Source: Cupriavidus sp. WKF15
Lineage (GTDB): Bacteria; Pseudomonadota; Gammaproteobacteria; Burkholderiales; Burkholderiaceae
Length of the DNA: 64,000 bases
Direction: 5' to 3'
NCBI RefSeq assembly: GCF_029278605.1
Contig: NZ_CP119572.1
Location: 3,162,001 to 3,226,000, forward strand
The position numbers were made by a program, and so were the translations under genes. Below are positions 31,859 to 42,783 of this stretch, piece by piece; the first letter of the stretch is position 1, and every line of letters starts with the position of its first letter. The notes beneath the pieces are model-generated. The model did no database searches. It saw only the letters and a list, made by a program, of their open reading frames with translations, and was not told where the DNA came from.

Positions 31859-33096
31859 ACCTTGCCTCCGCGCATCATGACCCGGTTCTCATAGTCGATA
31901 CGAAGGAGAATCGCCAGCGCCACGCAGTTCATGAGGATGCCCGAGCCGCCATAGCTCACCAGCGGCAGCGTCAGCCCCTTGGTCGGCAGCAGGCCCAGGT
32001 TCACGCCCATATTGATGAAGGTCTGCCAGCCGATCCACACACCGATGCCCTTGGCCACCAGGCCCGCAAAGGTGCGGTCGAGCTGCAGCGCGGTGCGGCC
32101 GATATTGAACGCGCGACGCACCAGCCAGTAGAACAGGATGATGATGACGAGCACGCCGACGAAGCCGAATTCCTCGCCGATCACGGCGAGGATGAAGTCG
32201 GTGTGCGCTTCGGGCAGGTAGTGCAGCTTCTCGATGCTGCCGCCGAGGCCGACGCCGGTCCATTCGCCGCGCCCGAACGCGATCAGCGAATGCGTGAGCT
32301 GGTAGGCCTTGCCGAGTGCGTTGCTCTCTTCCCACGGGTTCAGGTACGCGAAGATCCGCTCGCGCCGCCATGGCGACAAGGTGATCAGCAGCGCGAACGC
32401 GCCGACCGCCACGCCGACCAGGCCGGCGAACAGCTTGCCGTTGATGCCGCCCAGGAACAGGATGCCCATGGCCACCGCTGCGATCACCAGGAACGCGCCC
32501 ATGTCGGGCTCGAGCAGCAGCAGCATGCCGACCACCACCACGGCCACGCCCATCGGCAGGAAGCCCTTGGCCACGGTCTGCATCCACTCCTGCTTGCGCA
32601 CCGTGTAGTTAGCCGCGTACAGCACCACCGCGAGCTTCATCAGCTCCGACGGCTGGAAGTTCATGATGCCGAGCGGAATCCAGCGGCGCGCGCCGTTCAC
32701 GCCCTTGCCGACGAACGGCACCAGCACCAACACCAGCAGCACCAGCGCGATGATGAAGAGCTTGGGTGCGTAGCGGTCCCACACCTTGACCGGGATCTGG
32801 AACGCCGCGAGCCCGACCGAGAGGCCGATCAGCAGCGCGAACAGGTGCCGCACCAGGAAGTGGCTTTCGCGGTAATTCGCGTAGCGCGGCGAATCGGGCA
32901 GCGCGATCGAGGCCGAGTAGACCATCACCAGGCCGAGCGCGAGCAGCACGATCGCCACCCACAGCAGGGGCTGGTCGTACTCCATCATGCGCGAGCGGGT
33001 CGGCTTGACGCCCGATACCGCATCGCGCAGGCCGCCCCAGGCATTGCCGATGGTGGCGCCGATGAAACCGCTGCGCTTGACCTGCGAGTCACTCAT
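31855..33096 (-). CDS. ftsW: SEDS peptidoglycan polymerase FtsW
   Basis: Septal peptidoglycan glycosyltransferase of the SEDS family, partner of FtsI. 413 aa with about ten membrane segments. Signature blocks are [38 protein letters not shown] and the C-terminal [20 protein letters not shown]. Start [13 protein letters not shown] overlaps the murD stop by four bases, which fixes it over the longer open frame upstream. Confidence 0.97.
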   Translation of the reverse strand: MSDSQVKRSGFIGATIGNAWGGLRDAVSGVKPTRSRMMEYDQPLLWVAIVLLALGLVMVYSASIALPDSPRYANYRESHFLVRHLFALLIGLSVGLAAFQIPVKVWDRYAPKLFIIALVLLVLVLVPFVGKGVNGARRWIPLGIMNFQPSELMKLAVVLYAANYTVRKQEWMQTVAKGFLPMGVAVVVVGMLLLLEPDMGAFLVIAAVAMGILFLGGINGKLFAGLVGVAVGAFALLITLSPWRRERIFAYLNPWEESNALGKAYQLTHSLIAFGRGEWTGVGLGGSIEKLHYLPEAHTDFILAVIGEEFGFVGVLVIIILFYWLVRRAFNIGRTALQLDRTFAGLVAKGIGVWIGWQTFINMGVNLGLLPTKGLTLPLVSYGGSGILMNCVALAILLRIDYENRVMMRGGKV

Positions 33097-34601
33097 GGCA
33101 TGATCCCCCGCGACAGGGCCAGTTCTTCCACCGCGGCGCGAAATACCTCGGCGCGGTGCACATAGTTGCGGAACATATCCAGGCTGGCGCACGCCGGCGA
33201 CAGCAGCACGACGTCGCCGCGCTCGGCCAGTTCCGCCGCCATGTTCACGGCTTCTTCGAGCGTGGCGACATCGACCAGCGACGCGCCGCTGCCCTGCAGC
33301 GCATCGCGCAGCTCGCCCGCGGCGCGGCCGATCAGCACCACGGCGCGCGCGTATTGCGCCACCGGCTCAGCCAGGGGCGAGAAATCCTGGCCCTTGCCTT
33401 CGCCGCCGGCGATCAGCACGACGCGCTTGTCCAGGCCCGACAGCGCGGCCACCGTGGCACCCACGTTGGTACCCTTGCTGTCGTCGAAATACTCGATGTC
33501 GTCGATGGTGGCGACCCACTCCACGCGGTGCGGTTCGCCACGGTATTCACGCAGCCCATGCAGCAGCGCGTTGAGCGGCAGGTCGATGGCACGGCACAGC
33601 GCCAGCGCCGCCATGGCGTTGGTGGCGTTGTGCATGCCGCGGATATGCAGCGCGTCGGCCGGCATCAGGCGCTTGTGGCGCACCGGCACGGCTTCCTGCG
33701 CGGCGTCGGCCTTGCGGCGGCGCGGCTTGCCCTCTGCTTCGGCTTCCGTATCGGTTTCGGCCAGTACCAGCCAGGGCATGCCGCCCTCGCGCAGCACGCC
33801 GAAGCTGCCGGGCGCCTCGGGCAGGTCGGTGCCGAAGGTCACCGGCGCCGTGCCCGGGCGGGCCATGTCCATGGTCAGGCGGTCATTACGGTTCAACACC
33901 TGTACGCAGGCCGTGCCGGCCGGGCCGAAGATGCGCGCCTTGGACGCTGCATAGGCTTGCATCGAGCCATGCCAGTCGAGGTGGTCCTGGGTGACGTTGA
34001 GCACCGTGGCCGCGTGCGGCGCCAGCGTGTGCGTGGTCTCGAGCTGGAAGCTCGATAGTTCCAGCACCCACACCTCCGGCAGCGTGGCCGAGGCGATGCA
34101 GGCCGACAGCTTGTCCAGCGCCGACGGGCTGATATTGCCGGCGACCGCCACGCTCTTGCCGGCGCGCTCGACCAGCCGGCCAGTCAGCGCCGTGGTGGTG
34201 GTCTTGCCGTTGGTGCCCGTGATCGCCAGCACCTTCGGTGCGTAGCCGGATTCGGCCTGCAGGTGCGCCAGCGCACGCGCAAACAGTTCGATCTCGCCCC
34301 ACACCGGAATCCCGCGCGCACGCGCGTTGGCCAGCAGTGCGCCGGTATCGGCCTCAAGCGGCGACAGGCCCGGGCTGATCGCCACCAGGCCGATGCCGTC
34401 GAGCAGGCTTTCGGCGAACGGGCCGCCCACGAACTCGGCCGACGTCAGCTCGGCCTGCAGGAAAACAAGGTTGGCGGGAGCCTCGCGCGTGTCGGCCACG
34501 CGCACCGCGCAGCCGTTCAGGCCACACCAGCGCGCCATGGCCAGCCCCGATTCGCCGAGGCCCAGTACCAGCACATGAGGTTTTTGCAGCTCGCCAAACA
34601 C
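33093..34601 (-). CDS. murD: UDP-N-acetylmuramoyl-L-alanine--D-glutamate ligase
   Basis: Second Mur ligase, adding D-Glu. 502 aa, somewhat longer than the E. coli enzyme because of a basic insert around residue 290 ([20 protein letters not shown]). [15 protein letters not shown] is the UDP site, [15 protein letters not shown] the P-loop and [19 protein letters not shown] a family block. The 66-bp gap upstream contains TATATA on the minus strand, a possible internal promoter. Confidence 0.97.
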   Translation of the reverse strand: MFGELQKPHVLVLGLGESGLAMARWCGLNGCAVRVADTREAPANLVFLQAELTSAEFVGGPFAESLLDGIGLVAISPGLSPLEADTGALLANARARGIPVWGEIELFARALAHLQAESGYAPKVLAITGTNGKTTTTALTGRLVERAGKSVAVAGNISPSALDKLSACIASATLPEVWVLELSSFQLETTHTLAPHAATVLNVTQDHLDWHGSMQAYAASKARIFGPAGTACVQVLNRNDRLTMDMARPGTAPVTFGTDLPEAPGSFGVLREGGMPWLVLAETDTEAEAEGKPRRRKADAAQEAVPVRHKRLMPADALHIRGMHNATNAMAALALCRAIDLPLNALLHGLREYRGEPHRVEWVATIDDIEYFDDSKGTNVGATVAALSGLDKRVVLIAGGEGKGQDFSPLAEPVAQYARAVVLIGRAAGELRDALQGSGASLVDVATLEEAVNMAAELAERGDVVLLSPACASLDMFRNYVHRAEVFRAAVEELALSRGIMP

Positions 34602-34667
34602 TTCGTATTCCTGCCTTTTGTTGGTTGGTAGTTCAGTAATCCTGTGTCTATATAAGAAGCGCCCGCA

Positions 34668-35837
34668 TCAGCGCAGCTTCAGCGTGGACAGCCCGATCAG
34701 CACCAGCAGCATGGTGATGATCCAGAAGCGCACGGTGACCTGCGTCTCCTTCCAGCCGCTCAGCTCGAAATGGTGGTGCAGCGGCGCCATGCGGAAGAGC
34801 CTTCGCCCCTCGCCATAGCGGCGCTTGGTGATCTTGAACCACGTGACCTGCAGCATCACCGACACGGTTTCCACCACGAAGATGCCGCCCATCACGAACA
34901 GCACGATCTCCTGGCGCACGATCACCGCCACGGTGCCGAGCGCGCCGCCCAGCGCCAGGGCGCCGACATCGCCCATGAACACCTGCGCCGGGTGCGCGTT
35001 GAACCAGAGGAAAGCCAGCCCCGCGCCGGCCAGCGCCGAGCAGAAGATCAGCAGCTCGCCCGCGCCGGGAATGTGGGGAAAGAGCAGATACTTGCTGTAG
35101 ACCGCGTTGCCCATCACGTAGGCAAACGCGCCAAGCGCGCCGCCGACCAGCACCACCGGCATGATCACCAGGCCGTCCAGGCCGTCGGTCAGGTTCACCG
35201 CGTTGCTCGAGCCGACGATCACGAGATAGGTCAGCACGATGAAACCGGCCACGCCCAGCGGGTAGCTGACTTCCTTGAAGAAGGGCACGATCAGGTTGGA
35301 CTTGTACGGCATGTCCAGCGACAGGCCGCCCTCGACCCAGCTCAGGAACAGGTCCCAGACCCGCACGTTGCTGCTCTCGGACACCGAGAACGCGAGATAG
35401 ACCGCGGCGACCAGGCCGATCAGCGTCTGCCAGAAGAACTTCTCGCGGCTCGACATGCCGCGCGGATCGCGATAGACCACCTTGCGGTAGTCGTCGACCC
35501 AGCCGATGGCGCCGTAGCCGAGCGTGACCAGCATCACCACCCAGATGAAGCGGTTGCCCCAGTCGCACCACAGCACCGTCGAAATGGCGATGGAGACGAG
35601 CACCAGCACGCCACCCATGGTCGGCGTCCCGGACTTGACCAGGTGGGTCTGCGGGCCGATCGTGCGCACGGCCTGGCCGACCTTCAGTTCGGTCAGCTTG
35701 CGGATGACCCACGGACCGGCCGCAAGGCCGATCACCAGCGCGGTGAGGTTGGCCATCACCGCGCGGAAGGTCAGGTAGTTGACGACCCGAAGGAAGCTGT
35801 AATCGTTTTGCAGCCACTGGGCCAGAGCCAATAACAT
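34668..35837 (-). CDS. mraY: Phospho-N-acetylmuramoyl-pentapeptide transferase MraY
   Basis: Polytopic enzyme that transfers phospho-MurNAc-pentapeptide to undecaprenyl phosphate, giving lipid I. 389 aa, about ten membrane segments. Catalytic blocks: [46 protein letters not shown] and the cytoplasmic [15 protein letters not shown]. Lies 13 bp after murF on the same strand. Confidence 0.98.
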   Translation of the reverse strand: MLLALAQWLQNDYSFLRVVNYLTFRAVMANLTALVIGLAAGPWVIRKLTELKVGQAVRTIGPQTHLVKSGTPTMGGVLVLVSIAISTVLWCDWGNRFIWVVMLVTLGYGAIGWVDDYRKVVYRDPRGMSSREKFFWQTLIGLVAAVYLAFSVSESSNVRVWDLFLSWVEGGLSLDMPYKSNLIVPFFKEVSYPLGVAGFIVLTYLVIVGSSNAVNLTDGLDGLVIMPVVLVGGALGAFAYVMGNAVYSKYLLFPHIPGAGELLIFCSALAGAGLAFLWFNAHPAQVFMGDVGALALGGALGTVAVIVRQEIVLFVMGGIFVVETVSVMLQVTWFKITKRRYGEGRRLFRMAPLHHHFELSGWKETQVTVRFWIITMLLVLIGLSTLKLR

Positions 35838-35850
35838 CGTGTTTTCTTAC

Positions 35851-37251
35851 TTAGTGAGCGGAAGTGTCTGCGACCAGCGCATCCACGATCCGTTCCATGC
35901 GCATGAAGCGCGATCCCTTCACCAGCACGGCGCCAGCCCTGGCCACCATGCCCCCTTCGTCTTCCTCCAGCGCCCGGGCGAGATCCTCCGCCCGGCCGAA
36001 ATGCTTGCCCTGCGCGCCGAACGCCTGCACGGCGTGCGGCGCCAGTTCCCCGGTCGCCCACAGCGCCTCGATGCCGCGCGCCTGCGCATAGGCGCCGATC
36101 TCCGTGTGGAAGGCCGGCCCCTGGTCGCCGACTTCGCCCATGTCGCCGAGCACCAGCAGGCGCGGCGCGGCAAACCCGGCCAGCACGTCGATCGCGGCGC
36201 GCATCGAGTCGGGGTTGGCGTTGTAGGTGTCGTCGATCACCACGGTGCCGCCCGGCGTGTACTTGACCTGCAGGCGGCCCTTGACCGCCTTGAACGTCGC
36301 CAGGCCTTCCTGGATCGCCGGCACGTGCACGCCGGCGGCCAGCGCGCACGCGGTGGCCGCAAGCGCATTGCGCACGTTGTGCGTGCCGAGCAGCCCGAGG
36401 CAGACCTCGAAGGCATGGCCCGGCGCGCGCACCTGCATTACCTGCACGCCGTCGACCAGTGCGACGGTGGCGTGCACGTCGGCCTCGGGCGCGGTGCCGA
36501 AGCTCAGCACGCGGCGCGCGCCGGCAGCCTCGCGCCACACGGCGGCGTGCTGGCCGCCGCTTTCCTCGTCGAGCGGAAACACGGCCACGCCATCGGCTGG
36601 CAGCGCGGCAATGGCCGCGGCGTGCTCGTGGGCGACAGCTTCCACGCTGACCATGAATTCCTGATGTTCGCGCTGGGCGTTAGTGATCACCGCCACCGTC
36701 GGCTGGGCAATGCCGGCCAGGTAGACCGTCTCGCCCGGATGGTTCATGCCGAGTTCGAGCACGGCCAGCTGGTGCGACGCGCGCAGGCGCAGCACCGTCA
36801 GCGGCAGGCCGATGTCGTTGTTCAGGTTGCCGCCGGTCGCCAGGCGCTGGTCCTCGCCCACGGCCGCGGCGAAGATCGCCGCGATCATTTCCTTGACCGT
36901 GGTCTTGCCGTTGCTGCCCGTCACCGCCACCGCCGGCAGCGTGAACTGCCGGCGCCAGCCGGCGCCGAGTTCGCCCAGCGCGATGCGCGTGTCGGGCGCG
37001 ACGATCGCCGGCACGCCGGCGTCGACCTCGCGGCTCACCAGCACGGCAACGGCGCCGCGCGCCACCACGTCGGCAATGAAATCATGCGCGTCGAAACGCT
37101 CGCCCTTGAGCGCGACGAACAGGTCGCCCGGCTCGACCGTGCGGCTGTCGGTATGCACGCGGGCAAAGCTCCGGGTGCCATCGCCCAAAACACGCGCGCC
37201 GGCGATCCAGCCGGCGGCTTCCTGCAAACTGGTCATCAGTGAATGGCTCAT
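35851..37251 (-). CDS. murF: UDP-MurNAc-tripeptide--D-Ala-D-Ala ligase MurF
   Basis: Last cytoplasmic Mur ligase, attaching the dipeptide made by DdlB. 466 aa. P-loop VTGSNGKTTVKEMIAAIFA, followed by the MurF block LNNDIGLPLTVLRL and LELGMNHPGE, and DDTYNANPDSMRAAID in the C-terminal part. The start (MSHSLMTSLQEAAG) overlaps the murE stop by four bases. Confidence 0.97.
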   Translation of the reverse strand: MSHSLMTSLQEAAGWIAGARVLGDGTRSFARVHTDSRTVEPGDLFVALKGERFDAHDFIADVVARGAVAVLVSREVDAGVPAIVAPDTRIALGELGAGWRRQFTLPAVAVTGSNGKTTVKEMIAAIFAAAVGEDQRLATGGNLNNDIGLPLTVLRLRASHQLAVLELGMNHPGETVYLAGIAQPTVAVITNAQREHQEFMVSVEAVAHEHAAAIAALPADGVAVFPLDEESGGQHAAVWREAAGARRVLSFGTAPEADVHATVALVDGVQVMQVRAPGHAFEVCLGLLGTHNVRNALAATACALAAGVHVPAIQEGLATFKAVKGRLQVKYTPGGTVVIDDTYNANPDSMRAAIDVLAGFAAPRLLVLGDMGEVGDQGPAFHTEIGAYAQARGIEALWATGELAPHAVQAFGAQGKHFGRAEDLARALEEDEGGMVARAGAVLVKGSRFMRMERIVDALVADTSAH

Positions 37252-38810
37252 GCCGATACCCCCCGCGCGGCGAGGGCCAGGCGTACATGCTCGCGGTCCG
37301 AGAATGGCCGCTTGCGGCCATGGCTCTCCTGCGTGGCCTCATGGCCCTTGCCGGCCACCAGCACCACGTCGGCTCCGGCCGCGTGCTTGATTGCATAAAG
37401 AATGGCGGCCGCGCGATCCTCGATCTGGCGCCCGCGCGCGCGATCGGCCATGCCGTCGGCGATAGCGTCGAGGATGTCCTGCGGGTCCTCGCTGCGTGGA
37501 TTATCGCTGGTCAGCACGATCTCGTCGGCCAGTCGCTCGGCCAAGGCGCCCATCAGCGGACGCTTGATCGGATCGCGATCGCCCCCACAGCCAAACACGC
37601 ACCACAGGCGCCCGTTGCGCGCCTGGGCAACCGGGCGCAGTGCTTCGAGCGTCTTTTCAAGCGCATCAGGCGTGTGCGCGTAGTCGACCACGGCCAGCGG
37701 GCCATCCTGCCCGGCATGGGCGCCGAACAGTTCCATGCGGCCGTCCACGGGCGCGAGTGTGCGCAGTGCGGCCAGCGCGGCATCCCAGGCCACGCCGTTG
37801 GCCAGCGCCGCTCCCAGCACCGCGAGCAGGTTGCTGACGTTGAACGCGCCGATCATCGGCGTGGCCACGTCGGTACTACCGAAGCTGCCATCGATATGGA
37901 AGGCGGTGCCGGTCGCCGTCGCGCGGACGCCGGTCGCGCGCAGCCACTGCCCGCGCGCGCCGCTGACCGACGCGCCCGCCGGGCCGTCGATGCCGTACTC
38001 GATCACGTGCGGCGCCTGGATGGCCGCGCCATTGGACGCCAGCAGGCGCCGGCCCATGGCGTCGTCGCGGTTGATCACGGCGGTGCGCAGGCCGTCCCAG
38101 CGGAACAGGCGCGCCTTGGCGGCCTCGTACTCGGCCATGGTGCCGTGGTAGTCGAGGTGGTCCTGCGTCAGGTTGGTCAGCACTGCAACCGAGAAATGCG
38201 TGCCGGCCACGCGTTCCTGCTCGAGCCCGTGCGAGGACACTTCCATCGCCACGGCACGCGCGCCGGCGTCGTGCAGGCTGGCCAGGCTGGCCTGCAGCTG
38301 CACGGCGTCGGGCGTGGTGAATCCGGTCGGGTGCAGCGCATCCGGGAAGCCGGTGCCGAGCGTACCAATGGTGGCGCACGGCGTGCCGGCGGCCTGCAGC
38401 AGCCGCGCCAGCCACTGGCTGCACGAGGTCTTGCCATTGGTGCCGGTAATACCGGTCACCGCCAGCCCGCGTGCGGGATTGCCATGCCAGCCGGCGGCGA
38501 TCGGGCCGGCCAGCTGGTACAGGTTCTCCAGCGCCAGGTGCGGCACGGTATCGCCGAAGGTCCAGTCGTAGCCATCGGCCTCATAAAGGATGGCGCCAGC
38601 GCCGGCGGCAATGGCCTGGGCAATATGCGGGCGGCCGTCCGTGGCCAGGCGTTCGTTTCCGAGCACGTAGGCGACAAAGACGTCGCCACGCACCAGCCGG
38701 CGCGTATCGCCGGTCAACTGCGCGTTGGCCGACACCGTGGTACGCAGCCAGGCCAGCGCATCGCTGGCCTGTGCGGTGACTTCGAGCGGGAGCAGCGGCT
38801 TGGCCGTCAT
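37248..38810 (-). CDS. murE: UDP-MurNAc-L-Ala-D-Glu--meso-diaminopimelate ligase
   Basis: Third Mur ligase. 520 aa with P-loop GTNGKT (123-128). The DNPR motif at 436-439 is the meso-DAP recognition sequence, so the organism has DAP-type peptidoglycan. The start MTAKPLLPLEV was chosen because its ATG overlaps the ftsI TGA (ATGA); a further in-frame ATG five codons upstream would overlap ftsI by 19 bases. Confidence 0.97.
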   Translation of the reverse strand: MTAKPLLPLEVTAQASDALAWLRTTVSANAQLTGDTRRLVRGDVFVAYVLGNERLATDGRPHIAQAIAAGAGAILYEADGYDWTFGDTVPHLALENLYQLAGPIAAGWHGNPARGLAVTGITGTNGKTSCSQWLARLLQAAGTPCATIGTLGTGFPDALHPTGFTTPDAVQLQASLASLHDAGARAVAMEVSSHGLEQERVAGTHFSVAVLTNLTQDHLDYHGTMAEYEAAKARLFRWDGLRTAVINRDDAMGRRLLASNGAAIQAPHVIEYGIDGPAGASVSGARGQWLRATGVRATATGTAFHIDGSFGSTDVATPMIGAFNVSNLLAVLGAALANGVAWDAALAALRTLAPVDGRMELFGAHAGQDGPLAVVDYAHTPDALEKTLEALRPVAQARNGRLWCVFGCGGDRDPIKRPLMGALAERLADEIVLTSDNPRSEDPQDILDAIADGMADRARGRQIEDRAAAILYAIKHAAGADVVLVAGKGHEATQESHGRKRPFSDREHVRLALAARGVSA

Positions 38811-40609
38811 TGCGTCGAGCTCCACGGTTCGCTTTCCTGTACCTTGTCGCTGACCACCAGCTGGCGGATCGGCGAGTCGGGCTGGACGTTCAGGGCGCGC
38901 AGCGTGCCGCCCGTGATCGCGGCGAAGACCGGACCGGCCACGGCGCCGCCATAGTGGCTGCCGGCGCTCGGCTCGTCCACGCTGACGGCCACGATGACGC
39001 GCGGGTTCGACATCGGCGCCAGGCCGATGAACGAGGCGCGGTACTTGCTGCGGTTATAGCCGCGGCCTTCATGCTTGTATGCGGTACCGGTCTTGCCGCC
39101 GACGCGGTAGCCCATCACCTGAGCCTCCGGCGCGGTGCCGCCCGGTGCGGTCACGGTTTCGAGCATGGCGCGCACGTCGCGGGCGACCTGCGGTGTCAGG
39201 ATGCGCTCGCCGGTGACAGGCCCGCTGGTGCGGAACATTGATACGGGAATGATTTCGCCGTCATGGGCGAAGATCGTGTAGGCATGCGCCATCTGGAACA
39301 GCGACACCGACAGGCCGTAGCCGTAGGACATGGTGGCCTGCTCGATCGGGCGCCAGCTCTTGAACGGGCGCACGCGGCCCGCCACGGCGCCCGGGAATCC
39401 GATCTTGGGCGCCTGCCCGAGGCCGACGCTGGTGAACATGTCCCACATTTCCTGGGGCTTCATCATCATCGCGATCTTGGTCGTGCCGATATTGCTCGAC
39501 TTCTGGATCACGCCGCCCACGGTCAGCGCGCCGTAGTTATGGGTGTCGGTGATGGTGGCGCCTTCGAAGTTGTACTTGCCGGTGGTGACGACCACCGTCG
39601 ACGGCGTCACGCGCTTGAGCTGCAAGGCCAGGCCGATGGTGATCGGCTTCATCATCGAGCCAGGCTCGAAGGTGTCGGTCAGCACGCGGTTGCGCAGCTG
39701 CTCGCCCGACAGCCGGGTGCGGTCGTTCGGGTTGTAGGTCGGCCAGTTGGCCAGCGCCAGCACCTCGCCGGTCTGGGCGTCGAGCACCACCGCGCTGGCC
39801 GCCTTGGCCTTGCTGCGCTCGACCACCGCCTTCAGCTCGTTGTAGGCCAGGTACTGGATCTTGGCGTCGATCGACAGCTGCATGTCCTCGCCGTCGCGCG
39901 GCGTCTTGATGATGCCGACGTCCTCGACCACGCGGCCCAGGCGGTCCTTGATCACCTGGCGTGCGCCGGCACGCCCGGCCAGGCCGGCTTCGCGCGCAAG
40001 CTCCACGCCTTCCTGGCCGCGGTCCTCGACGTTGGTGAAGCCGACGATGTGCGCCATCGCCTCGCCTTCCGGGTAGAAGCGCTTGTATTCGCGGGTCTGG
40101 TGCACGCCCTCGATCTTGAGCGCGGCGATCTTCTCCGCCACGTCCGGCTGGACCTGGCGCTTCAGGTACACGAAGCTCTTGTCTTCCGACAGCTTGCGGC
40201 CCAGGTCCTTCTCGGACATGTCGAGCAGCTTCGCGAGCTGGCGGATCTTGGCGGCCTCGACCTGGTTGGGCACGTCTTCGGGCACGGCCCAGATCGCCTT
40301 GACCGGCAGGCTGGTGGCCAGCACCAGGCCGTTGCGGTCCAGGATCTTGCCGCGCGTGGCCGGCAGCTCCAGCGTACGCTGGAAGCGCTTCTTGCCCTCG
40401 GCCTCATAGAACTGGTTGCCGGGACCCTGGATCCACAGCGCGCGCACGGCCAGCGCCACGAACGCCGCGAACATCAGGAACACGACGAACTTGGAGCGCC
40501 ACATCGGCAGGCGCAGGCCCAGCACCGGGCTGGCCGAGAACTGCCCTGTACGCGGACGCGAGTTGTTCGGGCGGTTGCGCGAGGCGGCGCCGCTGCGGGC
40601 CATGGTCAT
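38807..40609 (-). CDS. ftsI: Septal peptidoglycan transpeptidase FtsI (PBP3)
   Basis: Class B penicillin-binding protein that cross-links septal murein. 600 aa: cytoplasmic tail, one membrane anchor (about residues 40-58, FVVFLMFAAFVALAVRALW), pedestal domain starting at RGKILDRNG, then the transpeptidase domain with SMMK (Ser-318 nucleophile), SSN (371-373) and KTG (506-508). Overlaps ftsL and murE by four bases each. Confidence 0.98.
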   Translation of the reverse strand: MTMARSGAASRNRPNNSRPRTGQFSASPVLGLRLPMWRSKFVVFLMFAAFVALAVRALWIQGPGNQFYEAEGKKRFQRTLELPATRGKILDRNGLVLATSLPVKAIWAVPEDVPNQVEAAKIRQLAKLLDMSEKDLGRKLSEDKSFVYLKRQVQPDVAEKIAALKIEGVHQTREYKRFYPEGEAMAHIVGFTNVEDRGQEGVELAREAGLAGRAGARQVIKDRLGRVVEDVGIIKTPRDGEDMQLSIDAKIQYLAYNELKAVVERSKAKAASAVVLDAQTGEVLALANWPTYNPNDRTRLSGEQLRNRVLTDTFEPGSMMKPITIGLALQLKRVTPSTVVVTTGKYNFEGATITDTHNYGALTVGGVIQKSSNIGTTKIAMMMKPQEMWDMFTSVGLGQAPKIGFPGAVAGRVRPFKSWRPIEQATMSYGYGLSVSLFQMAHAYTIFAHDGEIIPVSMFRTSGPVTGERILTPQVARDVRAMLETVTAPGGTAPEAQVMGYRVGGKTGTAYKHEGRGYNRSKYRASFIGLAPMSNPRVIVAVSVDEPSAGSHYGGAVAGPVFAAITGGTLRALNVQPDSPIRQLVVSDKVQESEPWSSTQ

Positions 40610-40935
40610 GGGCGTTCCTCCCCGGCGGGAGCGGAGGCGCCAGCCGCGGGGGCCGGCGCGGCCTGCGGCAGCGCGATACCCGAAAGGTACTGGGTCCTGC
40701 CCGCCATGACCGGCGCCATGCGCAACTGGGTGCGCGCGGCCTCGGCGATGCGCGCGCTCTTGCCCAGCGCGCTTTGCTGGTACTGAAGCCGCGACCAGTC
40801 GACGTCGAGCTGCTTTTCCTCGGACTGCGCGCGCTCCAGCGCGACGAACAGCGTGCGCGCCTGGTGCTGCGCGCTGACGAGCGAAAGCGCGCAGAAGATC
40901 AGCGCGGCGAGCAGGAAGAAGGTCAGTCGGTTCAT
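40606..40935 (-). CDS. ftsL: Cell division protein FtsL
   Basis: Small bitopic divisome protein that activates FtsWI together with FtsB and FtsQ. 109 aa: membrane segment [19 protein letters not shown] at residues 4-22, then a coiled-coil periplasmic part ([20 protein letters not shown]) and a Pro/Ala-rich tail. Recognised by position between rsmH and ftsI and by topology, since the family is poorly conserved. Overlaps both neighbours by four bases. Confidence 0.92.
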   Translation of the reverse strand: MNRLTFFLLAALIFCALSLVSAQHQARTLFVALERAQSEEKQLDVDWSRLQYQQSALGKSARIAEAARTQLRMAPVMAGRTQYLSGIALPQAAPAPAAGASAPAGEERP

Positions 40936-41930
40936 GCCGGCATGCCTCCCCGGCCCGGCGCGGCCGGCGCCAGCTTCTCCGCCACGCGCATCACGGCCGA
41001 GCGCGCGCGCGGGTTGTCGGCAATCTCCTGGGCGCCGGGCTTGACGCGGCCCAGCAGGCGCAACGTGGGCTGCGGCAGGTCGGCCGCGCGCAGCGGCGCG
41101 CGGCGCAGCGCCGGATCGGCATCCTGCTGGGGACGGGCGTGCGCCGCCATGAACCGCTTGACGATGCGGTCCTCCAGCGAATGGAAGCTGATCACCACGA
41201 GGCGACCGCCTACCTGCAGCAGGTCATAGGCGGCCTTCAGCCCTCTTTCGAGGTCCTCAAGCTCTTGATTGATGTGAATCCGTAGAGCCTGAAAGGTGCG
41301 GGTCGCAGGGTCCTGACCCTTCTCGCGTGTTTTGACGGCTTTCGCCACGAGCGCGGCAAGGTCGGCAGTAGTGGCGAGAGGTCCCCCATCGCCGGGTTCG
41401 CGCCGGCGAGCAACAATCGCCTTTGCAATCTGTACAGCAAACCGTTCTTCCCCATAGTCTCGTATCACCCTGGCAATGTCCTGCTCTTCCGCCTGCGCGA
41501 GCCACTCGGCGGCAGTGATGCCGCGCGTGGTGTCCATGCGCATGTCCAGCGGGCCCTCGAAACGAAAGGAAAACCCCCTCGCCGCCTCATCGATCTGGGG
41601 CGAGCTGATCCCCAGGTCGAGCAGCACGCCAGCCACATGGCCGCGCCCGGCCAGGCGCTCGCCCATGTCTGCAAAGCTCGCGTGCTCAATGGAGAAGCGG
41701 GCATCCTGGATGGTGCCCGCTTCTGCGATTGCTGCTGGGTCCTTGTCGAACGCGACCAGAGCCCCGTCTGGCCCCAGCCGGGCCAGTACCGCCCGGCTGT
41801 GCCCTCCCCTGCCGAAGGTGCCATCCACGTAGGCGCCATCCGGCCGCCAGACCAGGGCCTCGACGGCCTCGTCCAGCAGCACGGTGCGATGGCGCAGGGC
41901 GGTGGTTGCCGGCGATCCGGTAGGACTCAT
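40932..41930 (-). CDS. rsmH: 16S rRNA m4C1402 methyltransferase RsmH (MraW)
   Basis: SAM-dependent methyltransferase acting on C1402 of 16S rRNA. 332 aa. N-terminal block [16 protein letters not shown] site [37 protein letters not shown], and C-terminal [15 protein letters not shown] are all diagnostic. The protein looks intact, but codons roughly 38-230, and most strongly 148-230 (41490-41241), use many rare triplets (ATA, CGA, AGG, AGA, GTA, GGA, CTA, ACA), unlike both flanking genes and the rest of rsmH. Confidence 0.97.
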   Translation of the reverse strand: MSPTGSPATTALRHRTVLLDEAVEALVWRPDGAYVDGTFGRGGHSRAVLARLGPDGALVAFDKDPAAIAEAGTIQDARFSIEHASFADMGERLAGRGHVAGVLLDLGISSPQIDEAARGFSFRFEGPLDMRMDTTRGITAAEWLAQAEEQDIARVIRDYGEERFAVQIAKAIVARRREPGDGGPLATTADLAALVAKAVKTREKGQDPATRTFQALRIHINQELEDLERGLKAAYDLLQVGGRLVVISFHSLEDRIVKRFMAAHARPQQDADPALRRAPLRAADLPQPTLRLLGRVKPGAQEIADNPRARSAVMRVAEKLAPAAPGRGGMPA

Positions 41931-41937
41931 GACTTCG

Positions 41938-42366
41938 TCAGAAAGAGAAATTCTTCAATGCTTCCGGCATGCCCTGCGCCATCGCCTGCTGTTCCTTGGC
42001 GGCGTATGTCGCGGCATCCCAGACTTCGAAATGGCTGCCCATGCCGAGCAGCATGACTTCCTTGTCGAGCATGGCGGCACTGCGCAGCTCCGGTGCAATC
42101 AGCACGCGGCCTGCGCCGTCCATCTCCACGTCGGCGGCGTTGCCCAGGAATATGCGTTTCCACCAGTGCGCATCCATCGGCAGCGCCGCAATCCGTTCCC
42201 GGAAATTTTCCCACTCAGGCCTGGGAAACAGCAGCAGGCAGCCGTCCGGGTGCTTGGTCAGCGTCACCCGGCCCTCGGCCTGCTGTTGCAGCGCTTCCCG
42301 GTGCCGCGACGGAATCGACATCCGCCCCTTGGCATCCAGGGAGAGCGCCGAAGCTCCCTGAAACAA
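41938..42366 (-). CDS. mraZ: Transcriptional regulator MraZ
   Basis: 142-aa protein with two SpoVT/AbrB-like domains, first gene of the dcw cluster. The N-terminus [20 protein letters not shown] and the second-domain [16 protein letters not shown] are family signatures. In E. coli and mycoplasmas MraZ represses or modulates the dcw operon by binding direct repeats upstream of itself. Four such repeats lie about 95 bp upstream here. The stop is seven bases before rsmH. Confidence 0.97.
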   Translation of the reverse strand: MFQGASALSLDAKGRMSIPSRHREALQQQAEGRVTLTKHPDGCLLLFPRPEWENFRERIAALPMDAHWWKRIFLGNAADVEMDGAGRVLIAPELRSAAMLDKEVMLLGMGSHFEVWDAATYAAKEQQAMAQGMPEALKNFSF

Positions 42367-42460
42367 GCTTGCCCCCCGGTCCCGGCCGGCTTCTGGCTTG
42401 CCGGCACATGCGTGAATCGCTCAGTTCCCGACCCTGCGGATGATCCCACGGGCAGGACTC

Positions 42461-42500
42461 AATTTCACACAAAAATACACTTCCTCACACTATTTCCCAC
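42461..42500 (-). promoter_or_regulatory. MraZ operator: four 10-bp direct repeats
   Basis: Read on the minus strand the four consecutive decamers start GTGGGA, GTGTGA, GTGTAT and GTGTGA, each followed by four AT-rich bases, in exact 10-bp register. The first is preceded by AAA. This matches the known MraZ-box style of direct GTG(G/T) repeats one helical turn apart. Confidence 0.75.
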
Positions 42501-42527
42501 TTTAGAGGAAGCAATTTCGCGGGTCAA
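42499..42527 (-). promoter_or_regulatory. Candidate promoter of the dcw cluster
   Basis: Minus strand TTGACC (42527-42522), 17-bp spacer, TAAAGT (42504-42499). The -10 overlaps the first MraZ repeat and the other three follow downstream, so bound MraZ would block the start near 42492. Leader about 125 nt. Confidence 0.6.
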
Positions 42528-42783
42528 GGCTCGCTGCAGGGCAACAAACCAGGATTTTCGAATCAGAACAAAGACTTAGCGCGCACACCTAAGCCCACGG
42601 TCAACGTGAATCCTTAATGAAATGAAGATCTTAGGGAGGAAAGCAGAGAAACCACCTGAGAACTACCGGGGGAGGGACTGCCGACAGTGCGGGAAAGACC
42701 GGCCCGCAACCGTGGGGAAGGATACAACATTTGGCCGGCATGACTGCCGGAACGGCCCTGGTTCCAAGCCCGTTCCCGATGGT

